Notes under the pieces: model-generated
Told to the model about the DNA's origin: nothing
Databases searched by the model: none
Seen by the model: the letters and a program-made list of their open reading frames with translations, nothing else
Shown here: in pieces, positions 6,245-14,278 of the stretch
How positions within the stretch are numbered: the stretch's first letter is position 1
Layout: every line of letters starts with the position of its first letter
Assembly (NCBI GenBank): GCA_001799675.1
Contig: MGTX01000030.1
Span: forward strand, 1-48,690
Direction of reading: 5' to 3'
Source of the DNA: Elusimicrobia bacterium GWA2_66_18
GTDB taxonomy: Bacteria > Elusimicrobiota > Elusimicrobia > UBA1565 > UBA9628
Length of the DNA stretch: 48,690 nt
Translations under genes and position numbers: made by a program

Positions 6245-7760
6245 GCCCGCGAAGACGACCGAGGAGGGCCGGGGTCTCGAAGAGTTGATGGCGCTGAAGA
6301 AGGCGAAAGTCGCGCAATTGCGGACCCGCGGCGTGGATCCCTATCCCGCTCGAACCATCCGTCAGCATGACTGCTCCGCCGTCGCGCGCCTGGGCGCGGC
6401 GCTCGCCGAGCCGGCGGCGCGCTCGGCGCAGAAGGTGTCCCTGGCGGGACGTCTCACGGAACTGCGCGACATGGGCAAGTCCATCTTCGGACGTCTGGCC
6501 GACCTCTCCGGCGGCGCCCAGGTCTACTTCAAGAAGGACGCGCTGGGCGAAGGCCCTTTCTCTTTGGTCAAAAAGGACGTGCACGTCGGCGATCATCTCT
6601 CCGTCTCCGGCTCCGTCTTCAAGACCAAGACGGGCGAGCCCACCGTCGCCGTCGAGTCCGTGACGCTGCTGGCCAAGGCCCTGCGCCCCATGCCCGAGAA
6701 ATGGCACGGCCTGACCGACGTCGAGACGCGCTACCGCCACCGCCATCTGGACCTGATGATGAATCCCGAGTCGCGCGGGGTGTTCCTCAAGCGCGCCAAG
6801 ATCGTCTCCTCGATCCGCCGCGTGCTCGACGCGCGCGGCTACGTGGAGGTCGAGACCCCGGTGCTCCTCGGCCAGGCCGGCGGCGCCTCGGCGCGCCCCT
6901 TCCACACGCGCCACAACGCGCTCGACCAGGACATGGTCCTGCGCATCGCCACCGAGCTCTCCTTAAAGAAGCTCATCGTCGGCGGCCTCGACCGCGTCTA
7001 TGAGATCGGTCGGGTCTTCCGCAACGAAGGGCTGGACACGCGCCATAATCCGGAGTTCACCATGCTCGAGGCCTACGAGGCCTACTCCGACTACGAGGGC
7101 ATGGCCGCGCTCTTCGAGATCCTGCTCTCCGAGTGCGCCGAGGCCTGCGGCGTCGGCGAGGTCGAGTGGCGGGGCGTGAAGATAGCGCTCCAGCCCCCCT
7201 TGCGGCGACTCTATCTGCCTGAGATCTGGAAGGACCGCTGCGGCGAACCCATCGACAACATCCTGGAAGGCAAAGGCTTCAACCGGGCGGGCCTCGTTGG
7301 GCTGGTCGAACGCCTCGGTCTGCACGCCGGCGAGAAGACGCCCAGCGCCAAACTCTTCGACCGCATCTTAGAGGCGAGGATTTCGGATTTACTTCAGCAA
7401 CCGACCTTCCTTTTCGACCATCCCGCCGCCGTCACGCCGCTCGCCAAACTCAAGCCCGGCAACGAAACTTTGGTCGAGCGCTTCGAGTGCTTCGCCGCCG
7501 GCGTCGAGCTCTCCAACGCCTACTCCGAGCTCAACGACCCTCAGGACCAGCGCGACCGCCTGGCCGAACAAATGAAGCAGAAGGAAGCCGGCGACCAGGA
7601 GACCGACCTCCTCGACGAGGACTTCGTGCAGACCATGGAGGCGGGCATGCCCCCCATGGGCGGAATCGGCGTGGGCATCGAACGCATCACCATGCTCCTA
7701 ACGGGGAAGGATTCCATCCGCGACGTGATCCTCTTCCCCACCCTCAAGCACGACGCCTAA
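6237..7760 (+). CDS. lysS: Lysyl-tRNA synthetase, class II
   Basis: LysRS joins lysine to tRNA-Lys in the cytoplasm. The 507-aa protein has the usual class II layout: an N-terminal OB-fold (KVSLAGRLTELRDMGKSIFG, about residues 67-86), then the catalytic core with the WHGLTDVETRYRHRHLDL entry, motif 2 (YEIGRVFRNEGLDTRHNPEF) and motif 3 (GIGVGIERITMLLTG) near the C-terminus. Length is typical. ATG 6237 lies within the end of the second response-regulator gene, after GAGGAAAG, a good ribosome binding site. Co-transcription with two response regulators is unusual for a housekeeping synthetase. The lolC/E gene follows after five bases. Confidence 0.95.
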   Translation: MAEPAKTTEEGRGLEELMALKKAKVAQLRTRGVDPYPARTIRQHDCSAVARLGAALAEPAARSAQKVSLAGRLTELRDMGKSIFGRLADLSGGAQVYFKKDALGEGPFSLVKKDVHVGDHLSVSGSVFKTKTGEPTVAVESVTLLAKALRPMPEKWHGLTDVETRYRHRHLDLMMNPESRGVFLKRAKIVSSIRRVLDARGYVEVETPVLLGQAGGASARPFHTRHNALDQDMVLRIATELSLKKLIVGGLDRVYEIGRVFRNEGLDTRHNPEFTMLEAYEAYSDYEGMAALFEILLSECAEACGVGEVEWRGVKIALQPPLRRLYLPEIWKDRCGEPIDNILEGKGFNRAGLVGLVERLGLHAGEKTPSAKLFDRILEARISDLLQQPTFLFDHPAAVTPLAKLKPGNETLVERFECFAAGVELSNAYSELNDPQDQRDRLAEQMKQKEAGDQETDLLDEDFVQTMEAGMPPMGGIGVGIERITMLLTGKDSIRDVILFPTLKHDA

Positions 7761-7765
7761 TCGAG

Positions 7766-8983
7766 ATGGGCCTCGAACTCTTCCTCGCCCTCCGTTACCT
7801 CAAGGCCAAGCGCAAAGGCCTCTTCGCGGTCGTGACGACCTCCATCGGCGTGGCCGGCGTGACCGTGGGCGTCGCCGCGCTCATCACCACGCTCTCGGTG
7901 ATGAACGGATTCCAAGCCGACATCCAGCGCAAGATCGTGGGCGCGCAGGCGCACGTCACCGTCTACGGCGCCGGTTCGGCGCGGGACTTGGTCCGCATCG
8001 AGGACGCGGCCAAGGCCGACGCAGAGGTCGCCGCGACCGCCCCCTTCGTGCTGGGCCAGGCGATCCTCACCAGCCACGACCGCTCCGTCGGCGTGCTCCT
8101 CAAGGGCCTGGACCCGGCGCGCGAGTTCTCCGTCAACGACCTGGCCAAGAAACTGGTCAACGGCGGCTGGGACGGGGTCAAGGACGGCAAAACGCCCGGC
8201 ATCGTCCTGGGCGTGGAGTTGGCCGACCGTATGGGCGCGGAGGTGGGCGGCACGGTGGTGTTGGTTTCGCCCAAGAGCGTGGCCACGCCCATGGGGCCTC
8301 TTCCTAAGATGCAGCGCTTCAAGATCGCGGGGCTGCTCAAGACGGGCTACTATGAGTACGACAGCGGCACGGCCTGGACGGACATCTCCGCGGCGGCGAA
8401 GTTCCTGGGCGTCGAGGGCGGGGCCACCGGCGTCGGCCTGCGCCTGACCGACTTGCGCCGCGCCGACGCCGCAGCCGAGCGCCTGCGGGCGGCGCTCGGC
8501 TTCTCCAAGACGGTGCGGACCTACGCGCAGATGAACCAGACTCTTTTTGCCGCCCTCAAGCTGGAGAAAACGGTGATGTTCATCATCCTGACCCTCATCA
8601 CTTTGGTGGCCTCGCTCAACATCGCATCCACTCAGATCCTGCGCTCGGTGGAAAAGACGCGCGACATCGGCCTGCTTAAGGCCATGGGGGCCACGGCCGC
8701 GATGATCCAGCGCGTCTTCCTCGTCGAGGGCCTGCTCATCGGCGGCACGGGCGTAGGCGCGGGCATGGCCCTGGGCTTCTTTCTCTGCTGGGCTATAGCG
8801 ACCTTCCCCATCGTGGAGCTTCCCGCCGACATTTACTACCTCTCCCGCGTGCCGGTGGACCTGCGCGCGTGGGACGTGGCTGCGGTGGCCTTCATGGGCC
8901 TGACCCTGACCCTGTTGGCCACCATCTTCCCCGCCGTTCGCGCCTCCAAGGCCGACCCGGTGGAGGCCATCCATTATGGCTGA
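7766..8983 (+). CDS. Lipoprotein-releasing ABC transporter permease LolC/LolE
   Basis: This 405-aa inner-membrane protein is the permease of a LolCDE-type system, which extracts lipoproteins from the inner membrane for delivery to the outer membrane. It begins with the family pattern LALRYLKAKRKG, followed by the first membrane helix (about residues 21-45, ending in SVMNGFQ), a periplasmic domain (about 50-265), and three C-terminal helices beginning at FIILTLITLVASLNIAST. The FtsX-type loop EKTRDIGLLKAMGAT between the second and third helices and the end VRASKADPVEAIHYG are diagnostic. A single permease gene followed by lolD suggests a homodimeric permease (LolF-like) rather than separate LolC and LolE. 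The last 8 bases overlap lolD. Confidence 0.9.
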   Translation: MGLELFLALRYLKAKRKGLFAVVTTSIGVAGVTVGVAALITTLSVMNGFQADIQRKIVGAQAHVTVYGAGSARDLVRIEDAAKADAEVAATAPFVLGQAILTSHDRSVGVLLKGLDPAREFSVNDLAKKLVNGGWDGVKDGKTPGIVLGVELADRMGAEVGGTVVLVSPKSVATPMGPLPKMQRFKIAGLLKTGYYEYDSGTAWTDISAAAKFLGVEGGATGVGLRLTDLRRADAAAERLRAALGFSKTVRTYAQMNQTLFAALKLEKTVMFIILTLITLVASLNIASTQILRSVEKTRDIGLLKAMGATAAMIQRVFLVEGLLIGGTGVGAGMALGFFLCWAIATFPIVELPADIYYLSRVPVDLRAWDVAAVAFMGLTLTLLATIFPAVRASKADPVEAIHYG

Positions 8984-9668
8984 GCCCGCCGTCCTGGCGC
9001 GCGGCGTGCGCAAGACGTACGGCCGCGGCCCGACGTCCGTCCAGGTCCTGCGCGGCGTGGATCTGCGCGTCGAACCCGGGGAGTTCATCGCGGTCCTCGG
9101 CCCCAGCGGCTCGGGGAAGTCCACGCTCCTGCACCTGCTCGGCCTCATGGACCGGCCGGACGAGGGGGAACTGTCCCTCTGCGGCCGAGCCGCCTCGAAC
9201 CTCGACGAGCGGGACCGCGCCCGCCTGCGCAACGAGAAGATGGGCTTCATCTTCCAGTTCGACTCGCTCCTGCCCGAGTTCACCCTCTTGGAGAACGTCC
9301 TCATGCCCGCGCGCATCGCGCGCGCCCAGGGGCTGACGACGCAGCCTGCGGCCCGGGCCGCGGTCCGCGCGACCCGGCTTCTGGAGTCGCTCGGCATCGC
9401 CGCGCTCGCCGGACGCTTCCCCTCCCAGACCTCCGGCGGCGAACGCCAGCGCGCGGCCGTCGCCCGCGCCCTCGTCAACGAGCCGGCGCTGGTCCTGGCC
9501 GACGAGCCCACCGGAAACCTGGACCGGGGCAACGGCGACCGGGTCTTCGCGGACTTCAAGCGCCTGACCCGCGAGCACGGCGCCGCCGTCATCCTCGTCA
9601 CCCACGATGAGCCCGCCGCCAAGGCCGCCGACCGCGTCCTGCGCATGGACGACGGCGTCCTGCGCTGA
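8976..9668 (+). CDS. lolD: Lipoprotein-releasing ABC transporter ATPase LolD
   Basis: The 230-aa ATPase powers the LolC/E permease encoded just upstream. It shows Walker A GPSGSGKST (about residues 42-50), the Q-loop IFQFDSLLPEFTLLENV, the ABC signature TSGGERQR, Walker B LVLADEPTGNLD and the switch His in LVTHDE. The EFTLLENVLMPA region and overall length are those of LolD/MacB-type ATPases. Its ATG overlaps the permease stop, so expression is coupled. With the permease it supports an outer-membrane, lipoprotein-bearing cell envelope. Confidence 0.93.
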   Translation: MAEPAVLARGVRKTYGRGPTSVQVLRGVDLRVEPGEFIAVLGPSGSGKSTLLHLLGLMDRPDEGELSLCGRAASNLDERDRARLRNEKMGFIFQFDSLLPEFTLLENVLMPARIARAQGLTTQPAARAAVRATRLLESLGIAALAGRFPSQTSGGERQRAAVARALVNEPALVLADEPTGNLDRGNGDRVFADFKRLTREHGAAVILVTHDEPAAKAADRVLRMDDGVLR

Positions 9669-9720
9669 TGGATCCGCGTCTGGAGGGTGCACTCCGTCTG
9701 GACGCCCCCGCCCCGGGTTT

Positions 9721-9736
9721 GGTATCTTCAAGTCTC
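9721..9736 (+). promoter_or_regulatory. Possible extended -10 promoter of ilvE with almost no leader
   Basis: TATCTT at 9723-9728, preceded by TGG (TG at 9720-9721), resembles an extended -10 element. It ends 8 bases before the ilvE ATG, and there is no Shine-Dalgarno sequence. The spacing is two bases longer than the 6-base pattern seen at other genes here, so it is weaker evidence for leaderless transcription. Confidence 0.4.
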
Positions 9737-10630
9737 ATGAAGATCTACATCGACGGCAAGTTCTACGACAAGAACGACGCGAAGATTTCGGTCTTCGACC
9801 ACGGGGTCCTCTACGGAGACGGCATCTTCGAGGGCATCCGCGCCTATAACGGCCGCGTCTTCCGCCTCGACGACCACCTCCAGCGCCTGGAGGAGTCGGC
9901 CAACGCCATCCTCCTCAAGCTGCCGATGACGCTCAAGGAGATCGAGACCGCCGCCCTGGAGACCGTTCGCCTCAACGGCCTCAAGGACGCCTACATCCGC
10001 CTGGTCGTGACCCGCGGCGTGGGCGACCTGGGCCTGGACATGCGCAAGTGCAGGCAGGGCGCCTCGATCTTCATCATCGCCGACAAGATCGAACTCTACC
10101 CCGAGGAGTTCTACGAGAAAGGCCTGACCCTCGTCACCTCCACCATCCGCCAGAAGGGCCTAGACCAGGTGACGCCCGGCGTCAAGTCGCTCAACTACCT
10201 CGCCAACATCCTGGCGCGCGCCGAGGCCACGGCCGCCGGCGCCCAGGAGGCGATCCTGCTCAACGCCACGGGACAGGTCTCCGAGTGCTCGGGCGACAAC
10301 CTCTTCTACATCAAGGGCGGAAAGATCTTCACCCCCCCTTCGTCTGCCGGCATCCTCTCCGGCGTGACCCGTCAGGTGGTCATGGAGCTGGCCGAGAGCA
10401 AGCTCGGAATCAAGGTCATCGAGCGAAACTTCCCGCGCTACGACCTCTACACCGCCGATGAGGTCTTCCTGACCGGCACCGGCGCCGAAGTCATCGCGGG
10501 CGTCAAGATCGACGGCCGCGTCATCGGTTCGGGCGCGGCGGGCCCCATGACCAAGAAGCTGATCAAGCACTTCCGCGAGTACGCCAACTCGACCGGCACC
10601 CCGGTCTACGAGACCGTCAAGGCGAAGTAG
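9737..10630 (+). CDS. ilvE: Branched-chain amino acid aminotransferase (class IV)
   Basis: This PLP enzyme transfers the amino group between glutamate and the 2-oxo acids of leucine, isoleucine and valine, the last step of their synthesis and first of their breakdown. The 297-aa protein follows IlvE along its length: KISVFDHGVLYGDGIFEGI (about residues 16-34), RLVVTRGVGDLGLD, the PLP lysine in GVKSLNYLANILARAEA (about residues 150-166), then ECSGDNLFYI and LTGTGAEVIAGV. This motif set favours IlvE over D-amino acid aminotransferase or aminodeoxychorismate lyase, though class IV members are hard to separate by eye. The start at 9737 matches the family; the in-frame extension back to 9668 has no family similarity. 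xth follows after 10 bases. Confidence 0.88.
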   Translation: MKIYIDGKFYDKNDAKISVFDHGVLYGDGIFEGIRAYNGRVFRLDDHLQRLEESANAILLKLPMTLKEIETAALETVRLNGLKDAYIRLVVTRGVGDLGLDMRKCRQGASIFIIADKIELYPEEFYEKGLTLVTSTIRQKGLDQVTPGVKSLNYLANILARAEATAAGAQEAILLNATGQVSECSGDNLFYIKGGKIFTPPSSAGILSGVTRQVVMELAESKLGIKVIERNFPRYDLYTADEVFLTGTGAEVIAGVKIDGRVIGSGAAGPMTKKLIKHFREYANSTGTPVYETVKAK

Positions 10631-10640
10631 GCCTCCGAGC

Positions 10641-11411
10641 GTGAAGCTGCTGTCCTGGAACGTCAACGGCGTGCGCGCCGTCTGGCGCAAGGGTGTCCTT
10701 CAGGAATGGCTCCGCCGCCAGGAAGCCGACGTCTATTGCCTCCAGGAGACCAAGGCCCGGCCCGACCAACTCGAGCCGGAGGTCCTCAATCCTTGCGGCT
10801 GCCGCGGCGAGTGGCATTGGGGCGAGAAGAAGGGCTACTCCGGCGTGGCCACTTTCTCGAAAACGGCCCCGGAGAAGGTCGAGCGAGGGTTCGGGGTCGC
10901 GGAATTCGACAACGAGGGCCGCGCGCTGATCACCAGGCACGCGGATCTATCCCTCTTCAACATCTATTTCCCCAACGGCAAGCGCGACGACGCCCGCCTG
11001 AGATTCAAGATGGACTTCAACGAGTCCCTCCTCGGGGTCCTCGAACGCTTCCGCAAGCGCGGCGACGACAAGATCGTGATCTGCGGCGACGTGAACACCG
11101 CCCACCGGGAGATCGACCTGGCCCGCCCGAAGGAGAACCGGGAGGTCTCCGGATTCCTGCCCCAGGAGCGCGCGTGGATCGACCGGCTCCTGGCCGCCGG
11201 CTTCATCGACGCCTTCCGCGAGTTCGAGAAGGGGCCGGCACACTACAGTTGGTGGGACATGCAGTCCCGGGCGCGCGAGCGCAACGTGGGCTGGCGCATC
11301 GACTACTTCTTCATCTCCGCGAACCTGCGGCCTCGCCTGAAGCGGGCCTTCCTCCAGCCCGAGGTCATGGGCTCCGACCATTGCCCCGTCGGCATCGAAC
11401 TGGCCCCCTAA
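10641..11411 (+). CDS. xth: Exodeoxyribonuclease III / AP endonuclease
   Basis: Xth cuts DNA at abasic sites and removes 3'-blocking groups in base-excision repair. The 256-aa protein begins with a GTG (MKLLSWNVNGVRA when translated) and has the Mg2+/catalytic motifs in order: WNVNG (Asn7), LQETK with the metal-binding Glu (about residue 35), GDVNTAHREIDLARP with the catalytic Asp/Asn pair (about 151-153), VGWRIDYFFIS, and SDHCPVGIEL with the final Asp-His (about 248-249). Length is typical. No strong ribosome binding site is visible; it lies 10 bases after ilvE and is probably co-transcribed. It converges with lon, with 6 bases between the stop codons. Confidence 0.95.
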   Translation: MKLLSWNVNGVRAVWRKGVLQEWLRRQEADVYCLQETKARPDQLEPEVLNPCGCRGEWHWGEKKGYSGVATFSKTAPEKVERGFGVAEFDNEGRALITRHADLSLFNIYFPNGKRDDARLRFKMDFNESLLGVLERFRKRGDDKIVICGDVNTAHREIDLARPKENREVSGFLPQERAWIDRLLAAGFIDAFREFEKGPAHYSWWDMQSRARERNVGWRIDYFFISANLRPRLKRAFLQPEVMGSDHCPVGIELAP

Positions 11412-11417
11412 GGAGCC

Positions 11418-14117
11418 TCAGTCCGCGCGGGCCGCTTCGGGCTCGATCGCGGCCGGATAGATCTCGTCGTAGGTCTTGACGTCCTTGAGGACGATCCCCT
11501 CGCGGACCTCCGCGGGGATGTTCTCGATGTCCTTGAGGTTGGCGAACGGGAAGATCACCATCGCATAGCCCATGCGGTGCGCGGCCATCACCTTCTGCTT
11601 GAGTCCTCCGATCGGCAGGATGTCGCCGCGCATGGTGATTTCGCCGGTCATCGCGACGCCGGCCTTGACGGGGCGCCCCGTCAAGGCGCTGACGATCGCT
11701 GTCACCATCAGGCCGCCCGCCGACGGGCCGTCGATCTTGCCGGCCGGGGTGATATTGATGTCGACGTCGATTTTCGTGAAGTCGAAGCCCTTGAGCCCCA
11801 GGCTCGCGGCGTGCGTCTTGACGTACTTGTAGGCGTTCTTGGCCGAATCCTCGATGTCGTCGCCGAACTGCTTGCGCAGCTTCAACTGGCCGCTGCCCGG
11901 CTCCTTGGAGACCTCGACGTTCAGCGTGCTGCCGCCGTAGGCGTTGACCCCCAGGCCCGTGGCCACGCCGACGCCGTTCTGGGCCGTCTCGCGGAGGCTG
12001 AAGGGCGGCACGCCCAGGTACTTTTGCACGCCGTCCGCATCGACGATGCCGGGGACCTTCTCGCCGCGCGTCTCGATCCAGGCGGCGATCTTGCGCAGGA
12101 CGGCCTCGATATTCTCGCGCAGGCCGCGCACTCCGGCTTCCATCGTGTAGCCCTCGACGATCCGGCGCAGGGCGCCCCGCGTCAGGGACGCTTCCGCGAT
12201 CTGGAGGCCGGTGAGCTTGAGCTTCTCCGGGACGACGTGCTTCTCGGCGATCTGGATCTTTTCGAGCGTCGTGTAGCCGTCGAATTCGATGATCTCCATG
12301 CGGTCGCGCAGCGGCTCCGGGATCTTGTCGAGCTGGTTGGACGTGACCACGAACAGGACCTCGGAAAGGTCGTAGGGGACGTTCAGATAGTGGTCGTGGA
12401 AGGTGTCGTTCTGGGCCGGGTCGAGGATCTCGAGCAGGGCCGCGGTCGGATCGCCTTGGTTGCCGCCGCGGCCGATCTTGTCGACCTCGTCGAGGAGCAT
12501 GACCGGGTTGACCGTGCCGGCCGTCTTCATATTCTGGATCACCCTGCCGGGCATGGAATCCTGATAGGTCCGCCTATGGCCGCGGAGTACGCTCTCGTCG
12601 TGCACGCCGCCCAGCGAGAGGCGCACGAAGCTCCGGCCGAGCGCCTCGGCGATCGCGCGGGCGATCGAGGTCTTGCCGACTCCGGGAGGCCCCGTGAAGG
12701 CGAGGATCGCGCCCTTCTTGGAGCCGGTCCTCTTGCGCAGCGCCAGGAACTCCAGCACGCGCTCCTTGACCTTCTCGAGGCCCGCGTGGTCGCGCTCCAG
12801 GATCTCCCGGGCCCGGGCGAGGTCGAAATTATCCTGCGTGCGCCGGCTCCAGGGCACGTCGGTGAGCCACTCGAGATAGGTGCGCAGCTTCTGCGCCTCG
12901 GCATCCTGCTGCTCCATCTTCGAGAACCTGTCGAACTCCTTGAGCGTGATCGCCTGGATCGCGTCCGGCATGCCGATGGACCGCATCTTGGCCTTGAGGC
13001 CCTCGAGCGTGCCGATATCGTCGGGCGCGCCGTCCTCGGCGCCGGGAGCCGCTGCCGATTGCTTATTGAAACGCCCCATCATCTCGAGGACCACGCTCTC
13101 CAGGCGCGATTCGAGCGACGGGGCCGCGAGAAGCTTCTGCTTGATCTCAACCGAGAAGGGCATCTCCTGGGCCAAGAGGTTGGCGAGGCGATGGACGTCC
13201 TTCTCCGCGAGAGCCTGGCCGACGAGATTCGGCGAGATCTCCGGATCGAGGGAGGCGAACGTTTCCAGGATATGCTGGGCCACGGAACCGAGATCTTTCA
13301 AGCGGTCCGCGTCGCTCGGGACGGCGGCGGGGTAGGAGATCTTGGCCGTCGGGACGCCCGCGGCGGTCTTGCCGTAGCCGGTGATCTTGACGGCGCGCAG
13401 CGCCTCCAAGAACACAATGAGCTTCGCGCCGTCCTGGGATTCGTTGAGGAACGAGATCCGCATCAGCGTCCCCATCGTGCCGCGGCCTCCGCCGGAGGCG
13501 ATCATGTAGCCGCCACGCAGGGCCTCGCTCACGCTGGCGACCGCCTCCTTGGTATTGACGATCAATTGGGTCGCGCCGAAACCGGGGAAGAAGAGCTTGG
13601 TGAGGGCCAGGATGGGCGCCTCCGTCAGAGCCGGGGGGCCGCTCTTCGGTTTGCCGTCCCCGTCGCCGCGGGCCGCTGCCCCGCCGCGCATGTCGCCATC
13701 GAAGTTCCTGGCGCCGGATTTGCCGCCGCCGTCTTTCGCCATCTCGAGAACGGCAGTCTGGAGCGATTCCTTCGCGGACACGTCCCCGTCGCCAACCGCG
13801 GCGACCGGGACGACCGGGACGACCGGGACGACGGCAACATGGACCCGCGCGGCGAGAGGGGCCGCCGCGGGCGCGGCCAGCGGGACGGCGAGCGTCGCCG
13901 GCGTCAGAGCGGGGATGGCGATGAGCGGCGCGGTCACGGAGAGCGCGGCCGCGCCGGAGATCCCGAGGCCGGACGCCCTGATGGGAGCCACGCGCGACGC
14001 GGCCTGGGCCCAGGCCGCGGGCCCGGGCAGGGTCGCCGCGAAGGCGGCGAGGGTCAGCCGGGCGCAGAGGATGGCGAACGGGGCGCGACGCGCGTGGCGA
14101 GCCATGTTTGTATTCAT
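11418..14117 (-). CDS. lon: Lon protease with an N-terminal signal peptide
   Basis: An 899-aa Lon-family ATP-dependent protease. From residue 163 on it has the family order: a divergent N-terminal substrate domain (EAPILALTKLFFPGFG), helical linker, AAA+ module with Walker A GPPGVGKT (476-483) and Walker B VMLLDEVDKI (539-548), then the protease domain with catalytic Ser799 (DGPSAGG) and Lys842 (GGLKQK). Residues 1-40 look like a Sec signal: basic start (ARHARRA), a hydrophobic stretch (AILCARLTLAAFAATL), and cleavage after PAAWAQA. An Ala/Pro/Val-rich and then Gly/Asp-rich linker fills 41-162. Normal Lon is cytoplasmic and starts directly with the substrate domain. A TATACT ends 6 bases before ATG 14117, fixing this start; the open frame upstream to 14192 is non-coding-like. 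Confidence 0.92.
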   Translation of the reverse strand: MNTNMARHARRAPFAILCARLTLAAFAATLPGPAAWAQAASRVAPIRASGLGISGAAALSVTAPLIAIPALTPATLAVPLAAPAAAPLAARVHVAVVPVVPVVPVAAVGDGDVSAKESLQTAVLEMAKDGGGKSGARNFDGDMRGGAAARGDGDGKPKSGPPALTEAPILALTKLFFPGFGATQLIVNTKEAVASVSEALRGGYMIASGGGRGTMGTLMRISFLNESQDGAKLIVFLEALRAVKITGYGKTAAGVPTAKISYPAAVPSDADRLKDLGSVAQHILETFASLDPEISPNLVGQALAEKDVHRLANLLAQEMPFSVEIKQKLLAAPSLESRLESVVLEMMGRFNKQSAAAPGAEDGAPDDIGTLEGLKAKMRSIGMPDAIQAITLKEFDRFSKMEQQDAEAQKLRTYLEWLTDVPWSRRTQDNFDLARAREILERDHAGLEKVKERVLEFLALRKRTGSKKGAILAFTGPPGVGKTSIARAIAEALGRSFVRLSLGGVHDESVLRGHRRTYQDSMPGRVIQNMKTAGTVNPVMLLDEVDKIGRGGNQGDPTAALLEILDPAQNDTFHDHYLNVPYDLSEVLFVVTSNQLDKIPEPLRDRMEIIEFDGYTTLEKIQIAEKHVVPEKLKLTGLQIAEASLTRGALRRIVEGYTMEAGVRGLRENIEAVLRKIAAWIETRGEKVPGIVDADGVQKYLGVPPFSLRETAQNGVGVATGLGVNAYGGSTLNVEVSKEPGSGQLKLRKQFGDDIEDSAKNAYKYVKTHAASLGLKGFDFTKIDVDINITPAGKIDGPSAGGLMVTAIVSALTGRPVKAGVAMTGEITMRGDILPIGGLKQKVMAAHRMGYAMVIFPFANLKDIENIPAEVREGIVLKDVKTYDEIYPAAIEPEAARAD
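13802..13828 (-). repeat. 9-bp coding minisatellite in lon, three copies
   Basis: CGACCGGGA (plus strand) occurs three times head to tail at 13802-13828, with a partial fourth copy (CGACGG). On the coding strand it gives the Val-Val-Pro steps in the linker between the Lon signal peptide and the substrate domain. Because the unit is a multiple of three, copy-number change would lengthen or shorten the linker without a frameshift. Confidence 0.8.
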
Positions 14118-14129
14118 GCGTCCAGTATA
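14118..14129 (-). promoter_or_regulatory. -10 element of lon, leaderless type
   Basis: On the minus strand TATACT (14129-14124) is followed by GGACGC and then the lon ATG (14117). No Shine-Dalgarno sequence and no clear -35 can be seen. The mRNA would begin at or very near the start codon. Confidence 0.55.
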
Positions 14130-14149
14130 AAGGGACAGGAGTCCTCGGT

Positions 14150-14229
14150 GCGGGGCCTTACGGCCCCGCGAACGGCGGGAAAGGGCCCCCAAGAAGGGGC
14201 CTCCCGAAGGCCTAGACGGCGTAGGCCTT
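14150..14229. promoter_or_regulatory. Three consecutive hairpins between divergent lon and pckG
   Basis: Three perfect inverted repeats lie in a row. GCGGGGCC (14150-14157) pairs with GGCCCCGC (14162-14169), loop 4. GGCCCC (14184-14189) pairs with GGGGCC (14196-14201), loop 6. AAGGCCTA (14207-14214) pairs with TAGGCCTT (14222-14229), loop 7. The flanking genes diverge, so these are not needed as terminators. They may be operator sites or extruded DNA structures; none has a T-run. Confidence 0.6.
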
Positions 14230-14246
14230 ATTGACCTAGGTCAATA
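14229..14246 (+). promoter_or_regulatory. Perfect 18-bp palindrome, candidate class II activator site for pckG
   Basis: TATTGACCTAGGTCAATA (14229-14246) is its own reverse complement. If transcription starts at the pckG ATG (14279), as the -10 position suggests, its centre is at -41.5, where CRP/FNR-family activators bind in class II promoters. The core TTGAC-N4-GTCAA has the half-site spacing of FNR-type sites (TTGAT-N4-ATCAA). The promoter has no recognisable -35, as expected for activator dependence. MarR- or GntR-type repressors are alternatives. Confidence 0.6.
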
Positions 14247-14266
14247 TCGGCTCCCCGCAAGCGTGA

Positions 14267-14278
14267 TAGAATGCGCCC
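14267..14278 (+). promoter_or_regulatory. -10 element of pckG, leaderless type
   Basis: TAGAAT (14267-14272) is followed by GCGCCC and the ATG at 14279. There is no ribosome binding site. The hexamer at the expected -35 position (14244-14249, AATATC) does not resemble TTGACA. Confidence 0.55.

Noticed and set aside
7757-9646. 629-codon minus-strand frame
   Set aside because: Antisense to lolC/E and lolD, composition biased and without motifs.
11577-14234. 885-codon open frame on the plus strand
   Set aside because: Antisense to lon; its product is rich in Arg, Asp and Leu without recognisable motifs.
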